Source: Mycolicibacter icosiumassiliensis
GTDB taxonomy: Bacteria; Actinomycetota; Actinomycetes; Mycobacteriales; Mycobacteriaceae
Assembly (NCBI RefSeq): GCF_900078685.2
Contig: NZ_LT546166.1
Span: 1,814,719-1,878,718 of the forward strand
Length of the DNA: 64,000 nucleotides
Direction of reading: 5' to 3'
Program-made: the position numbers and the translations under genes
The notes under the pieces: generated by a model
Seen by the model: only the letters and a program-made list of their open reading frames with translations
Databases searched by the model: none
Told to the model about the DNA's origin: nothing
In this document: positions 29,035 through 37,127 of the stretch, in pieces
Numbering within the stretch: the first letter of the stretch is position 1
How the letters are laid out: each line of letters begins with the position of its first letter

Positions 29035-29928
29035 GTGCGCTTTGGATTCCTGTTCAACGAGGTCCTGACCGGCCTGCGTCGCAACGTCACCATGACGGTG
29101 GCCATGATCCTCACCACGGCCATTTCGATCGGGCTGTTCGGCGGCGGTCTGCTGGTGGTCCGCCTGGCGGATCAGTCCCGCAACATCTACCTGGACCGGG
29201 TGGAATCGCAGGTGTTCTTGAACCCCGACGTCGCGGCCGACGACCCGAACTGTGAAGGTCAGGCGTGCAAGGCGCTGCGGGAACAGATCGAGACACGCAA
29301 TGACGTGAAATCGGTGCGCTACCTCAACTCCGACGACGCCTACGCCGACGCGATCCGCAAGTTCCCCGAGTTCAAGGACGTGGCGAGCAAGGACTCCTTC
29401 CCGGCGTCGTTCATCGTCAAGCTGGAAAATCCGGAGCAGAGCAAGGATTTCGACGCCGCGATGCAGAGCCAACCCGGTGTGCTCAGCGTGCTCAACCAGA
29501 AGAAACTGATCGACCGACTGTTCGCCGTGCTCGACGGATTGAGCAGTGCCGCGTTCGCGATCGCCCTGGTGCAAGCGGTCGGGGCGGTGTTGTTGATCGC
29601 CAACATGGTCCAGGTCGCCGCCTACACCCGGCGCACCGAGGTCTCGATCATGCGTCTGGTGGGCGCCAGCCGTTGGTATACGCAGCTGCCCTTCCTGGTG
29701 GAGGCGGTGCTGGCCGCGACAATCGGGGTGATCATCGCGATCATCGGGTTGATCGTGGTGCGGGCGGCGTTCCTCGACAACGCGCTGAGCCAGTTCTATC
29801 AAGCGCATCTGATCGCGCGGATCGACTACGCCGACATCCTCTACATCTCGCCGATCCTGCTGCTGTTGGGTGCGGCGATGGCCGGAGCGACCGCTTACGT
29901 GACGCTTCGGCTGTATGTGCGGCGGTAG
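29035..29928 (+). CDS. ftsX: Cell-division protein FtsX
   Basis: The 297-residue ABC-type membrane component partners FtsE and activates peptidoglycan hydrolases across the membrane. It has an N-terminal membrane segment, an extracellular domain (about residues 45-155, with the Cys pair [12 protein letters not shown]) and three C-terminal segments, with [14 protein letters not shown] before the last two. GTG 29035 follows the ftsE stop by one base. The length equals the mycobacterial norm and no defect is seen. Confidence 0.95.
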   Translation: MRFGFLFNEVLTGLRRNVTMTVAMILTTAISIGLFGGGLLVVRLADQSRNIYLDRVESQVFLNPDVAADDPNCEGQACKALREQIETRNDVKSVRYLNSDDAYADAIRKFPEFKDVASKDSFPASFIVKLENPEQSKDFDAAMQSQPGVLSVLNQKKLIDRLFAVLDGLSSAAFAIALVQAVGAVLLIANMVQVAAYTRRTEVSIMRLVGASRWYTQLPFLVEAVLAATIGVIIAIIGLIVVRAAFLDNALSQFYQAHLIARIDYADILYISPILLLLGAAMAGATAYVTLRLYVRR

Positions 29929-29930
29929 CG

Positions 29931-30431
29931 ATGGCTAAGAAAGCGGCGGACAAGGGCAGCAAGAAGAAGCCGGACAAACAGATCGTTGCGTCGAATCGCA
30001 AAGCGCGACACAACTACTCGATCCTCGACGTGTACGAGGCCGGGGTGTCGCTAGTGGGCACCGAGGTGAAGAGCCTGCGAGCCGGGCAGGCCTCACTGGT
30101 CGATGCGTTCGCCACCGTCGACGACGGCGAAGTGTGGCTGCGCAACATGCACATTCCCGAGTACCACCACGGGACCTGGACCAATCACGATCCCCGCCGC
30201 ACCCGCAAGCTGCTGTTGCATCGACGCCAGATCGACATGCTGATCGGCAAGATCCGCGACGGCAACCTCACCCTGGTGCCGCTGTCGGTGTACTTCACCG
30301 AAGGCAAGGTGAAGGTCGAACTGGCGCTGGCGCGCGGTAAGCAGGCCCATGACAAGCGGCAGGACCTCGCCAAGCGTGATGCGCAGCGCGAAGTGACCCG
30401 GGCGCTGGGCCGGCGCGCCAAGGGCATGTGA
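29931..30431 (+). CDS. smpB: SsrA-binding protein SmpB
   Basis: The 166-residue protein binds tmRNA and brings it to stalled ribosomes. Family marks are [29 protein letters not shown] and the basic C-terminal tail that occupies the mRNA channel ([15 protein letters not shown]). ATG 29931 lies 2 bp after ftsX. Its RNA partner ssrA lies 1 kb downstream. Confidence 0.95.
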   Translation: MAKKAADKGSKKKPDKQIVASNRKARHNYSILDVYEAGVSLVGTEVKSLRAGQASLVDAFATVDDGEVWLRNMHIPEYHHGTWTNHDPRRTRKLLLHRRQIDMLIGKIRDGNLTLVPLSVYFTEGKVKVELALARGKQAHDKRQDLAKRDAQREVTRALGRRAKGM

Positions 30432-31289
30432 CCGGCGCCGTCCTGGCGCTGTTGTCAGCGGCCGGTTTCGGGGTCAGCGATTTCGCTGGTGGCCTCGCCG
30501 CGCGCCGGGTACCCGCGCTGCGGGTGGTGTTGGTCTCCTACCCGGTGGCGCTGGTGTTGCTGGGCACGCTCGCTATCGCGGTGGGCGGCCCGATCCCGGC
30601 GGGCGCGATCGGCTGGGGCCTGGCCTCCGGTGTCGCGCTGGGTCTGGGCGGCTGGTGGTTCTACGCCGCGCTGGGTGCCGGGCCCATCTCGGTGGTGTCC
30701 CCGATTTCGGCGGTGCTGACGGCCGGGGTTCCGGTGGGGGTCGGCTTGATCCAGGGGGAGCGGCCCGGGGCGGTGGCCAACGGCGGGATCGTGCTGGTCG
30801 TCGGCAGCGTCAGATGTGAAGAAGAGGCAGCTGGTGAGCCGGCAGGCCACCGACGAGGACGTCCGACCGCACCGGTTCACCCGCAAGGTGGCGTGGCTGA
30901 CCGTGGGCGCCGGCGTGACGTTCGGCTTGGACTTCGTGTTCATCCACGAGGCGCCGGACGATTCCGGGCTGTGGCCGTTGGCGTTCGCGCGGGTGGCCGC
31001 CGCGGTGCTGGTGTTCACCGCGGCGACCGGGGCGCGTGAATTGCAGGTGCCCACCGGCCGGCCGTTGAGGCTGGCGCTGGTGGCGGGGCTGTCGGACACC
31101 GCAGCCAATGTCGCGATGCTGCTGGCGCTGCGCGGATCGGACCTGTCGTTGGCCAGCGTGCTGATCTCGCTGTTTCCCGCGGTGACGGTGGTGCTGGCCA
31201 TTGTGGTGCTGCGCGAGCGGGTCCATCGCGGACAGGTGATCGGCATGGTGCTGGCGGCGGTGGCCGTGGCGATGATCACCGCGCGGTGA
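30428..31289 (+). pseudogene. EamA/DMT family transporter, frameshifted
   Basis: Two open frames together make one ten-helix DMT exporter. The first covers about 125 residues from GTG 30428 (VLALLSAAGFGVSDFAGGLA) and the second continues from about 30830 (QATDEDVRPHRFTRKVAWL) to 31289. The frame changes in 30805-30835, where an odd purine-rich GTGAAGAAGAGG sits in place of membrane-helix codons. The start overlaps the smpB stop. The substrate is unknown. Confidence 0.8.
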
Positions 31290-31386
31290 CACTGCGGCGC
31301 CGATGGAATGAACGGGCGTCGGTCTGTCGTTGCAACCGCGTACCATGAAGTGTCCGCCGACGGTCGGTGGCAATCACCCAAGACAG

Positions 31387-31774
31387 GGGGCTGAAAGGTT
31401 TCGACTGCGTGTGTCGAATCAAGGGAAGCGTGCCGGTGCAGGCAGGAGACCACCGTAAGCGTCGCTGTAAACAAGTAAGCGCCAAGGCACTTACGCCGGC
31501 TAAGGTCGCTCTTCAGAGCGACTTCGCCCTCGCTGCCTAAGCGAGGCGGGCCTGTCAGACCGGGAGCTCCCTCGGCCCGGACCCTGGCATCGACTAGAGG
31601 GATCCACCGATACGTCCGGTCGCGGGATATATCGGGACACCAACAGCGACTGGGATCGTCATCTCGGCTTGTTCGCGTGACCGGGAGATCCAAGTAGAGA
31701 CATAGCGAACTGCGCACGGAGAAGTCTTGAGGGAATGCCGTAGGACCCGGGTTCGATTCCCGGCAGCTCCACAA
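31387..31774 (+). ncRNA. ssrA: Transfer-messenger RNA (tmRNA)
   Basis: The 5' GGGGCTG pairs with the 3' CAGCTCC, and GGTTCGATTCC near the 3' end is the T-loop of the tRNA-like domain. The interior matches mycobacterial tmRNA, for example CCGTAAGCGTCGCTGT and CGCGTGACCGGGAGATCC. The CCA end is not encoded (CTCCACAA). By position of the conserved TAAGC the resume codon is GCC 31481, and the tag reads AKALTPAKVALQSDFALAA to the TAA at 31538. The RNA is about 385 nt, longer than the 368 nt I recall for M. tuberculosis. Its 3' end is an integration site. Confidence 0.95.
31752..31773 (+). repeat. Attachment-site core, copy 1 (within ssrA 3' end)
   Basis: This 22-bp stretch, starting TTCGATTCCCGGCAGCTCC, recurs exactly at 33076-33097 and 34439-34460. 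It is the T-loop and acceptor strand of ssrA, a classical target for tyrosine integrases. An integrase remnant follows 80 bp downstream. Confidence 0.85.
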
Positions 31775-31851
31775 CTAAATAGCAGGTCACAGTAGGTAAA
31801 CTGCTCAAGCAAAGGTCACGTCAACGCTGCGTCAACATTTGGTTGGCGCTA

Positions 31852-32197
31852 GTGCCCGACGTGGCCTTTGTTCGTGAACGTGGCAAGAAGGACGGTACGA
31901 CCGTCTATGCAGTGACCTACCGCGTCGGAGGACGTGCGGGAACGTCAGTCGTCCACCACATTTCCGGATCGGAAACAGGCGGACCGGTTCTGCGCCCTCG
32001 TTGACGCATTCGGGCCAGTCGAGGCGCTGGCTAAGGCTGGTATCGCGGACACGGGTCTCGCCATGTCGGCCTTGACCGTTACGGAATACCTAGAGCGTCA
32101 CATCGCCACTCTGTCTGGGGTCGAACGCCGGACCATCAGCGACTAAAAGCGGTACGCCCGCAACGACAGCACCCCGGCCTTCGGCATGGTCCGATAG
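31852..32197 (+). pseudogene. Phage-type tyrosine integrase, N-terminal remnant
   Basis: GTG 31852 opens the start of a mycobacteriophage-like integrase (PDVAFVRERGKKDGTTVYAV). A frameshift near 31935-31945 moves the reading to SSTTFPDRKQADRFCALVD and TGLAMSALTVTEYLERHIA. A TAA replaces the expected Tyr codon at 32144 (SGVERRTISD, stop, then KRYARND). No catalytic domain follows. The gene is dead and 3'-deleted, but its place right after the ssrA 3' end shows which enzyme family drove the insertion. Confidence 0.8.
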
Positions 32198-32336
32198 TGG
32201 AAGAGGCGCCGTCGTCAAGCGCTAGCTAGACCCGAAGTCCACCACTCCGCTGGGCGCTATCATGAGCAAGCCCATGGGTGAACCCGCCAACGCGTCACAT
32301 TCTCAAACCACGACCACAAGAAAAGGAGAGGTCGGG

Positions 32337-32693
32337 ATGAAACTACTCATCGCCGCTCTTGCGGCAAGCATCGTAGCGGCACCGATTGCTAGTGCTGATG
32401 ACCAATCACTCCTCGACCGTAACCAATCATTCCTCGACCGGGCTCACGAGCTTGGCGTGCCAAGTCAGTACGGCTTCCTTGGGCATTGGGATGACAACTC
32501 CACTCTTTATCGAGGATTGGAGATTTGTCGCAACCTCAGAGACGGCATGACCCTTGAGCAGATGGAACCGAAGCCGTCTGGTAGCCCGATCCTCGACGCT
32601 ACTCCGATGTTTTATTCGGAGATTGCTCAGGCGGCACAGGAGAAACTTTGCCCTGACACCCTTGGTGCGCCCAGTGGAAGACCGAATGCCTAA
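32337..32693 (+). CDS. DUF732 domain-containing exported protein
   Basis: The 118-residue protein has a signal peptide (MKLLIAALAASIVAAPIASA, cleavage before DD). It is followed by a DUF732-type domain with a conserved Cys pair around EICRNLRDGMTLEQM and EKLCPD. A ribosome site AAAGGAGAGG precedes ATG 32337. Near the mature N-terminus a 21-bp unit is tandemly duplicated (SLLDRNQ/SFLDR). It is probably cargo of the first ssrA element. Function unknown. Confidence 0.8.
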   Translation: MKLLIAALAASIVAAPIASADDQSLLDRNQSFLDRAHELGVPSQYGFLGHWDDNSTLYRGLEICRNLRDGMTLEQMEPKPSGSPILDATPMFYSEIAQAAQEKLCPDTLGAPSGRPNA

Positions 32694-33075
32694 TCCCGAG
32701 AATTGCCCGCGCCGCAAGTTGCAGTCGCCAAATCTCAGCCGTTGGCGATAATCCCATAACCATCCCGGATCAAGACTTGTTGGGGCGACGGGACGTTGCA
32801 GGGGCTCTAGCGCGTGACGTTCGGCGTGCTGACAGTTCAGAAGGATATGTGTTTGGCGTCGTCGGGACTTACAGGCCACCTAGTTCTCCAGGGCAAGCAT
32901 CGACGTAGCGGTACTCCGACACCGGGTCGAGTAGCGGCACGGCCCGACTGCTGGACTTCGGGGATGGATGCGTGCTGACCGTCGTCAGCACATTCTCATG
33001 TCCGCTCGTATTTGCGCATGTCGAGCCGTGCTGACCCAAATTGTGTCTCCGCAGGTAAACCGCGTTATATGCGGC
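32694..33075. other. Non-coding remnant of ssrA element 1
   Basis: I find no supported gene in these 382 bp. Short open frames on both strands lack ribosome sites and family resemblance. The stretch probably holds decayed element sequence between the DUF732 gene and the second attachment core. Confidence 0.5.
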
Positions 33076-33097
33076 TTCGATTCCCGGCAGCTCCACA
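33076..33097 (+). repeat. Attachment-site core, copy 2
   Basis: Exact 22-bp copy of the ssrA 3' end, starting TTCGATTCCCGG. It is the junction between the two tandem elements, and the following 110 bp resemble those after copy 3. Confidence 0.9.
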
Positions 33098-33100
33098 CGG

Positions 33101-33141
33101 AAAGATGCTGGCCACGGGTACGATTCGTGGCCAGCATCTTT
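33101..33141 (+). terminator. ssrA-type terminator hairpin, copy A
   Basis: AAAGATGCTGGCCACG (33101-33116) pairs perfectly with CGTGGCCAGCATCTTT (33126-33141) around a 9-base loop. It sits 3 bp after attachment core 2 and is homologous to the hairpin at 34468-34500, so it is a duplicated ssrA downstream flank. Confidence 0.8.
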
Positions 33142-33195
33142 GTCTGTGTCAAGTACTCTGATCGAACTTGGGTGTCGCGGGGCCGAATCGGGCAG

Positions 33196-33760
33196 TCAGC
33201 GCTCGGCTGGGTCGCGTAGTAGCGCAGCAGAAATCGGCATCCCGTCTCGGTCTAGCCGGTCGATGATGTCGCCGGGAGTGAACGGCGGATTCCTGCATGC
33301 CGCAGCGGCATCGGCCACTGCCTGGCGTACTCGGGACCCGGCGACTGCGATCACGTCCTGGAGGAACGCATCGGGATGCTTGGCCTCAATGCCGTATCTT
33401 GTCCAGTTCGCTCGACGGGAAGTCCTTGAGGTTGATCGTGACGATCACCTGCGCCTGGCCGGTGATGGTGGCAGCGAGGACATGGCGGTCGTCCGCGTCC
33501 GGCAGGTTCAGCCCGTTGATGAGAGGTTCGAAACCTTCAATTAGGCAGTCGGGCACTGCCTGGTTCATCAGCGTGCGTGTCCGGTCCAGGAGGTCGAGGC
33601 TCAGGTCGGGGCGATTCTTCGCGAGGTTGCCTAGCGCCTCATTCAAAATCATCTCCGACCACCGTGCTTGGAAGACCCCTAGTTGAGCGACTCGAATGAG
33701 CACGTCACGCATTGTCGATGGGTACAGCACGTTGGCGTCGTACAGAACGACGACTGGCAC
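33196..33760 (-). pseudogene. PIN-domain (VapC-like) toxin, frameshifted
   Basis: From GTG 33760 the frame encodes a PIN ribonuclease with YDANVLYPSTMRDVL and later LPDADDRHVLAA, which hold acidic metal ligands. The frame ends early at 33386 (SSELDKIRH). One extra base near 33396 (ATACGG in place of TACGG) explains it, because the next frame continues YGIEAKHPDAFLQDVIAVAG to a stop at 33196. The toxin core is complete without the tail, so residual activity is possible. The antitoxin gene is 1 bp upstream. Confidence 0.75.
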
Positions 33761-33761
33761 C

Positions 33762-34202
33762 TCAGTACAGCCCGAGATTCTGGGACAGTTCGGTCAGCTC
33801 GTCGGCGGCACGCTTACCAGCGAGGGCCTGAGCGCGTTGGTATGCCTGCAGATCATCAATACGTATGCGGCGATGGGTCCCGACCTTGCGGTGTGCGAGT
33901 TCTCCGGCGTCAAGCAGTTTGATCACGTACGGGCGTGAGACGTTCAGCAAGTCCGCTGCTTGCTGGGTGGTCAGCTCGGCGTGTGTAGGCAGCACGGCGA
34001 CTGGTGTGCCGGTGGCGAAGCTGACGAGAACCTCGCGCAGGATCATGGCGATGTCGTGGGGCAGGTGAACGACATCTGGGGCACCACTGACCGCCACGGG
34101 CACATCGGCGGGACCATGTTCGGCGAGCAGTGCATCGAGTTCGCCTAGCGCCTGGCCGGCACGTGACGGCGCTACAGGTTCGTGGAGGCCCTTCAGCGTC
34201 AT
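33762..34202 (-). CDS. Helix-turn-helix (excisionase-family) antitoxin
   Basis: The 146-residue protein has a C-terminal DNA-binding domain of the MerR/excisionase type (LTTQQAADLLNVSRPYVIKLLDAGELAHRKVGTHRRI, read across its recognition helix) and an N-terminal part likely to wrap the toxin. ATG 34202 (MTLKGLHEPVAP) is preferred over an upstream extension that runs into the attachment core. It ends 1 bp before the PIN toxin gene, so the two form a toxin-antitoxin operon carried by ssrA element 2. Confidence 0.75.
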   Translation of the reverse strand: MTLKGLHEPVAPSRAGQALGELDALLAEHGPADVPVAVSGAPDVVHLPHDIAMILREVLVSFATGTPVAVLPTHAELTTQQAADLLNVSRPYVIKLLDAGELAHRKVGTHRRIRIDDLQAYQRAQALAGKRAADELTELSQNLGLY

Positions 34203-34438
34203 GCTCCCATGGTACGGATCAAACGCAATAAACGCAGCAGTCGCAGCAGGCGAATCGTACTCTCGTGTGGCTTCACGGGCGGCACCAAAGGCATCCAAAC
34301 ATCGGTACTGCTCGGCCACCACCGCGTTGACGCCGTCAACACCTTTCGCTGTACTCCCAGGTCGCGACACGTCGTTGGGCGTTGTTTCGCGTGCTGAGAT
34401 CCGATGTTTTCCCAGTTCAAGGCGAAATTTGAGTCTGC

Positions 34439-34460
34439 TTCGATTCCCGGCAGCTCCACA
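34439..34460 (+). repeat. Attachment-site core, copy 3
   Basis: Exact 22-bp copy of the ssrA 3' end. Together with the preceding two bases it is identical to copy 2 (GCTTCGATTCCCGG), whereas copy 1 inside ssrA has GGTTCG. This marks the right end of element 2. Confidence 0.9.
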
Positions 34461-34467
34461 AAGGAAG

Positions 34468-34503
34468 AAGCTGGTCACGGTCACGATTCGTGGCCAGCTT
34501 TTT
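34468..34503 (+). terminator. ssrA-type terminator hairpin, copy B (probably the native one)
   Basis: AAGCTGGTCACG (34468-34479) pairs with CGTGGCCAGCTT (34489-34500), followed by more T. Its T-run makes it the better intrinsic terminator of the two copies, so it is probably the original ssrA terminator, now about 2.7 kb away. Confidence 0.75.
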
Positions 34504-34955
34504 CTGCGTCAACATGACTCTGATCGAACTTGGGTGTCGCGTGGACGAATCGGGGAGTCAGCGCTCGACTGACGGAGTCTGGTGGCGTCCTCTCGATGTG
34601 GCATAACCCCGCACTGGTGGCCGTGGTCGTTGATGCCGGTGTCGATGAGGTCGCCGAACAGGCTGCCCAGCTCGCTGGCAGCGAGGTCGGCGTGGCCCGT
34701 GCCGTCACCCCAGGATGCGATCGCCCGCTCTGCGAGCTGCTCAACCACAGCGTCACCGCCCATGTGTTCGCGGATTGCTCGAAGTTCGCGCGGCCCGAGT
34801 CACTAGTTGTGGGCAGGTGGGTCATGCCTACCCGGCCGCTCAGTGCGCCGGGCAGCGCGGTTGTCCGTTCTCATTGAGTCTGGGGCAGGGTTCTCATCGA
34901 ATCTCGGGCACGTTCGGGTTGAGCTCCGGCGCTCGCGGCGTACCTTCAGGACGCT
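34504..34955. other. Region without a recognisable gene
   Basis: Open frames exist on both strands (for example 34530-34877 plus and 34509-34763 minus), but none shows a family motif or ribosome site. The first 65 bp are homologous to 33142-33206. The left inverted repeat of the vapBC cassette lies at 34862-34901. Confidence 0.5.
34862..34901. repeat. Left 40-bp terminal inverted repeat of vapBC cassette
   Basis: TGTCCGTTCTCA and the following bases match the reverse complement of 35632-35671 at 34 of 40 positions. Both ends start TG and finish CA. The internal TTCTCA repeats resemble the multiple transposase sites at insertion-sequence ends, but no transposase gene lies between. Confidence 0.75.
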
Positions 34956-35369
34956 CTAGTCGATCGTGCCCGCGGACACCACCCAACGGCAAGGTTGGCC
35001 GGTAACGGCGGAAATCAGGTCGAAGTCGGCGGCGTAGTGCAGGACGGTAAGTCCGTGTTCTTCGGCGGCGGCGGCGATGAGTAGGTCAGGTATCTTGCGA
35101 CCGCGCTGGCTTCGCTGAGCGAGTAACCGCTGTACCTGGAGCGCGCGGCGGTGATGCGATTCCGTCGATTCCAGGGCCTCGAATGTGTCCAACGCTGCTA
35201 TTAGGCCTTCCCACTCGGCCTGATTGCGGGCGGAATATCCGACCTCGAGATCGGTTATACGGGCGCGGCCGAGTTCGCCAGCCGCGGCTAGGGGTTGCAC
35301 GACCTCCCGCACTGCGGGCTGGCCGAGTCGTTTGATCACGCTGGTGTCTATAACAAATGTCAGCGCCAT
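34956..35369 (-). CDS. vapC: PIN-domain ribonuclease toxin VapC
   Basis: The 137-residue PIN protein has the acidic active-site residues in FVIDTSVIKRL (Asp near residue 8), a mid-chain Glu in ITDLEVGYS, Asp in KIPDLLIAAAA and Asp in HYAADFDLIS. It would cleave RNA when free of VapB. Its ATG overlaps the end of vapB by 10 bases. The gene is intact. Confidence 0.9.
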   Translation of the reverse strand: MALTFVIDTSVIKRLGQPAVREVVQPLAAAGELGRARITDLEVGYSARNQAEWEGLIAALDTFEALESTESHHRRALQVQRLLAQRSQRGRKIPDLLIAAAAEEHGLTVLHYAADFDLISAVTGQPCRWVVSAGTID

Positions 35370-35554
35370 GCGGCGGCGCGATCTTCTGATGATGCGGCGG
35401 CCAACACGTCCAGTGCCGCCGCCACGTGCTGGACTCGGTGGGACGTCGCGCGGCGCAGAGCCACGTTCACCGTCTCTTTGATCGAGGAAGTCCCAAGCTC
35501 AGCGCGAGCCATTTCCAATGCCTGCTCATCAAGGTCGATCAGATGCTTTGCCAC
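35360..35554 (-). CDS. vapB: VapB-type antitoxin
   Basis: The 64-residue protein begins AKHLIDLDEQALEMARAELG and continues SSIKETVNVALRRA, a ribbon-helix-helix VapB pattern. The C-terminal part should cover the VapC active site. GTG 35554 is preferred, although a TTG one codon upstream is possible. No ribosome site is seen, so the message may be leaderless. It overlaps vapC, as in typical vapBC operons. Confidence 0.85.
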   Translation of the reverse strand: MAKHLIDLDEQALEMARAELGTSSIKETVNVALRRATSHRVQHVAAALDVLAAASSEDRAAAWR

Positions 35555-35560
35555 CAAGCC

Positions 35561-35591
35561 AGTATATACAAGCAGGCCGTCGATATATACT
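35561..35591. promoter_or_regulatory. AT-rich inverted repeat, likely vapBC operator/promoter
   Basis: AGTATATA (35561-35568) and TATATACT (35584-35591) form a perfect 8-bp inverted repeat just upstream of vapB. The TATA-rich arms could serve as -10 elements and as the VapBC autoregulatory site. Confidence 0.6.
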
Positions 35592-35631
35592 CATATGTGC
35601 GGTCGATCACCCGAAGGTCACGCACCCCCGG

Positions 35632-35671
35632 TTTGATGAGAACTCTGCCGCAGGTTCAGTGAGAACGGACA
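35632..35671. repeat. Right 40-bp terminal inverted repeat of vapBC cassette
   Basis: This is the partner of 34862-34901, ending in CGGACA. The two repeats enclose 810 bp that hold only vapBC and its operator. I see no convincing target-site duplication outside the repeats. Confidence 0.75.
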
Positions 35672-35714
35672 GTAGGTGGTCACCGGTCACCGGTCACAGG
35701 CAAGGGGGATTTGG

Positions 35715-35866
35715 TTTGCGGTAGTCCGCGTCGAAAGCTGGTGTCGTCTCGAATTTCATGCCTGCGGCTCGGCGTCGTCGGCTTGGGCGTCGAGGCGGTC
35801 GAGATGATCCAGGAATGCTTCGCCGTCGTCGTGAACGGTGACCCGACCGACCAGTGTCTAGGAACG
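35715..35866 (-). pseudogene. Toxin-antitoxin remnant, copy 1
   Basis: Reading minus, an antitoxin C-terminus (VHDDGEAFLDHLDRLDAQAD) stops at 35756. It overlaps an ATG that begins MKFETTPAFDADYRK, the start of a small mycobacterial toxin, which breaks off after 15 residues. A second, longer remnant of the same pair lies at 38840-39050 on the plus strand. Neither can be functional. Confidence 0.65.
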
Positions 35867-35926
35867 GTTCCCGGATCGCCCGCTCTTCGAATGGTGGTTC
35901 ACTATCTTCCGTGGTAGACACCTGGG

Positions 35927-37127
35927 GTGAAGGTCTCAGGTTGGCTTAAGGCAAATGGGTCGGCGTCGGCTTGGCGCGTGGCTGTTGCGGGAGCGTCCGT
36001 CGGGGCGCTTGCGGCGTTCGGATTAGCGCCAACGTCTCATGCCGATTTCGACGACTTCTTTGGCGATCTGTTGGATTCGGCTGCCTGGGGCGCCGTGTTT
36101 GATCCCAGCTCGTGGGTCGGTCCGGACTCGGCTTCGACGCTTGACCTCGCGGCACTGTTCAGCGCTAATGATCTGCCCGGTGCGGCTGTCGGTACCGATT
36201 TCGCCGATTGGTTCCAGAACGATTTCTATCTGCCGTTGCATGCTGCGATGCAGGACTGGATTGACAGTCCGTTGGGCTCGACGGTCAACGAATTCATCAA
36301 CCCATTGTTTGCGTTCGGTGGTTCTTGTGGCTTGATCTGCAACGGCGTCGACGGCTCTGAGACCAATGTCGACGGCGGCGCTGGTGGCTGGATCTTCGGT
36401 GACGGCGGAACCGGCTGGAGCAGCACGCAAGACGGTGTGGCCGGTGGCGCTGGTGGTGCCGGCGGTTGGCTGGGCAACGGCGGTGCCGGTGGCGAGGGTG
36501 GCGCTGGCGCCGATGGTGGTGTCGGTGGCGGTGGTGGCTGGATCGGCAACGGTGGCACCGGGGGAGACGGCGGTGCGGGTCTGGATGGGCTGCACGCGGG
36601 AGACGGCGGTAACGGCGGCGACGGCGGCAGTGCCGGATATCTGTTCAGTACCAACGGTGATGGTGGCGCCGGCGGCAGTGGCGGCAATTCGGTTGGTGAC
36701 GGCGGCAACGGTGGTGCCGGCGGTAACGGTGGTGCCAGCGGACACACCCTGAACCTGTACGCCATCGGTGGTGACGGTGGCACCGGTGGCAATGGCGGTA
36801 ACGGCGGCAGCGCCGAGGGCGTCGGCAGCAGCGGCGGCGCCGGCGGTAACGGAGGCGACGGACTGCAAGCGAGCATTTGGGACGGCCGGGATGGTGGTTC
36901 GGGCGGCAACGGCGGTAACGGCGGCGCAGTCGTCGGCGCGAGCAGCACGCAATGGCGGGCAGGTCGGCCCTAATGGCAACGGTGCTGGCGGCAACGGAGG
37001 CGACGGCGCGCCGAACTACAGCGTGACCAAGGGCGGTGACGGCGGAAACGGCGGAGCTGGCGCCGCCGATGGAACGCCTGGTGCTCCCGGAGCACCTGGA
37101 GTCGACCCATACAGCCCATCCAGCTAA
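35927..37127 (+). pseudogene. Exported PGRS-repeat protein without PE domain, frameshifted near its end
   Basis: GTG 35927 opens a signal peptide (VAVAGASVGALAAFGLAPTS, cleavage about SHA-D). A unique region of about 100 residues is followed, from about residue 145, by roughly 200 residues of Gly-Gly-X and Gly-Asn-Gly-Gly repeats like the PGRS part of PE_PGRS proteins. There is no PE domain. The first frame stops at 36973. A single shift near 36930-36950 restores the repeats (NGAGGNGGDGAPN) to a stop at 37127 ending PYSPSS. It is presumably cell-surface. Confidence 0.75.

Noticed and set aside
32869-33096. Minus-strand frames starting MELPGIE at the attachment cores
   Set aside because: The shared start is only the reverse reading of the 22-bp ssrA repeat; the rest of the frames is unrelated and lacks support.
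34530-34877. 116-codon plus-strand frame downstream of the third attachment core
   Set aside because: No recognisable motif, overlapping frames on the other strand, and it runs into the left inverted repeat of the vapBC cassette.
36226-36948. 240-codon proline-rich frame antisense to the PGRS gene
   Set aside because: It is the mirror image of Gly-rich codons (GGC/GCC) and has no start signal or family resemblance.
36361-37100. Short repeats suggestive of a CRISPR array
   Set aside because: The repeats are imperfect, in frame, GGC-rich and encode Gly-Gly-X; there are no constant repeats with unique spacers and no cas genes.
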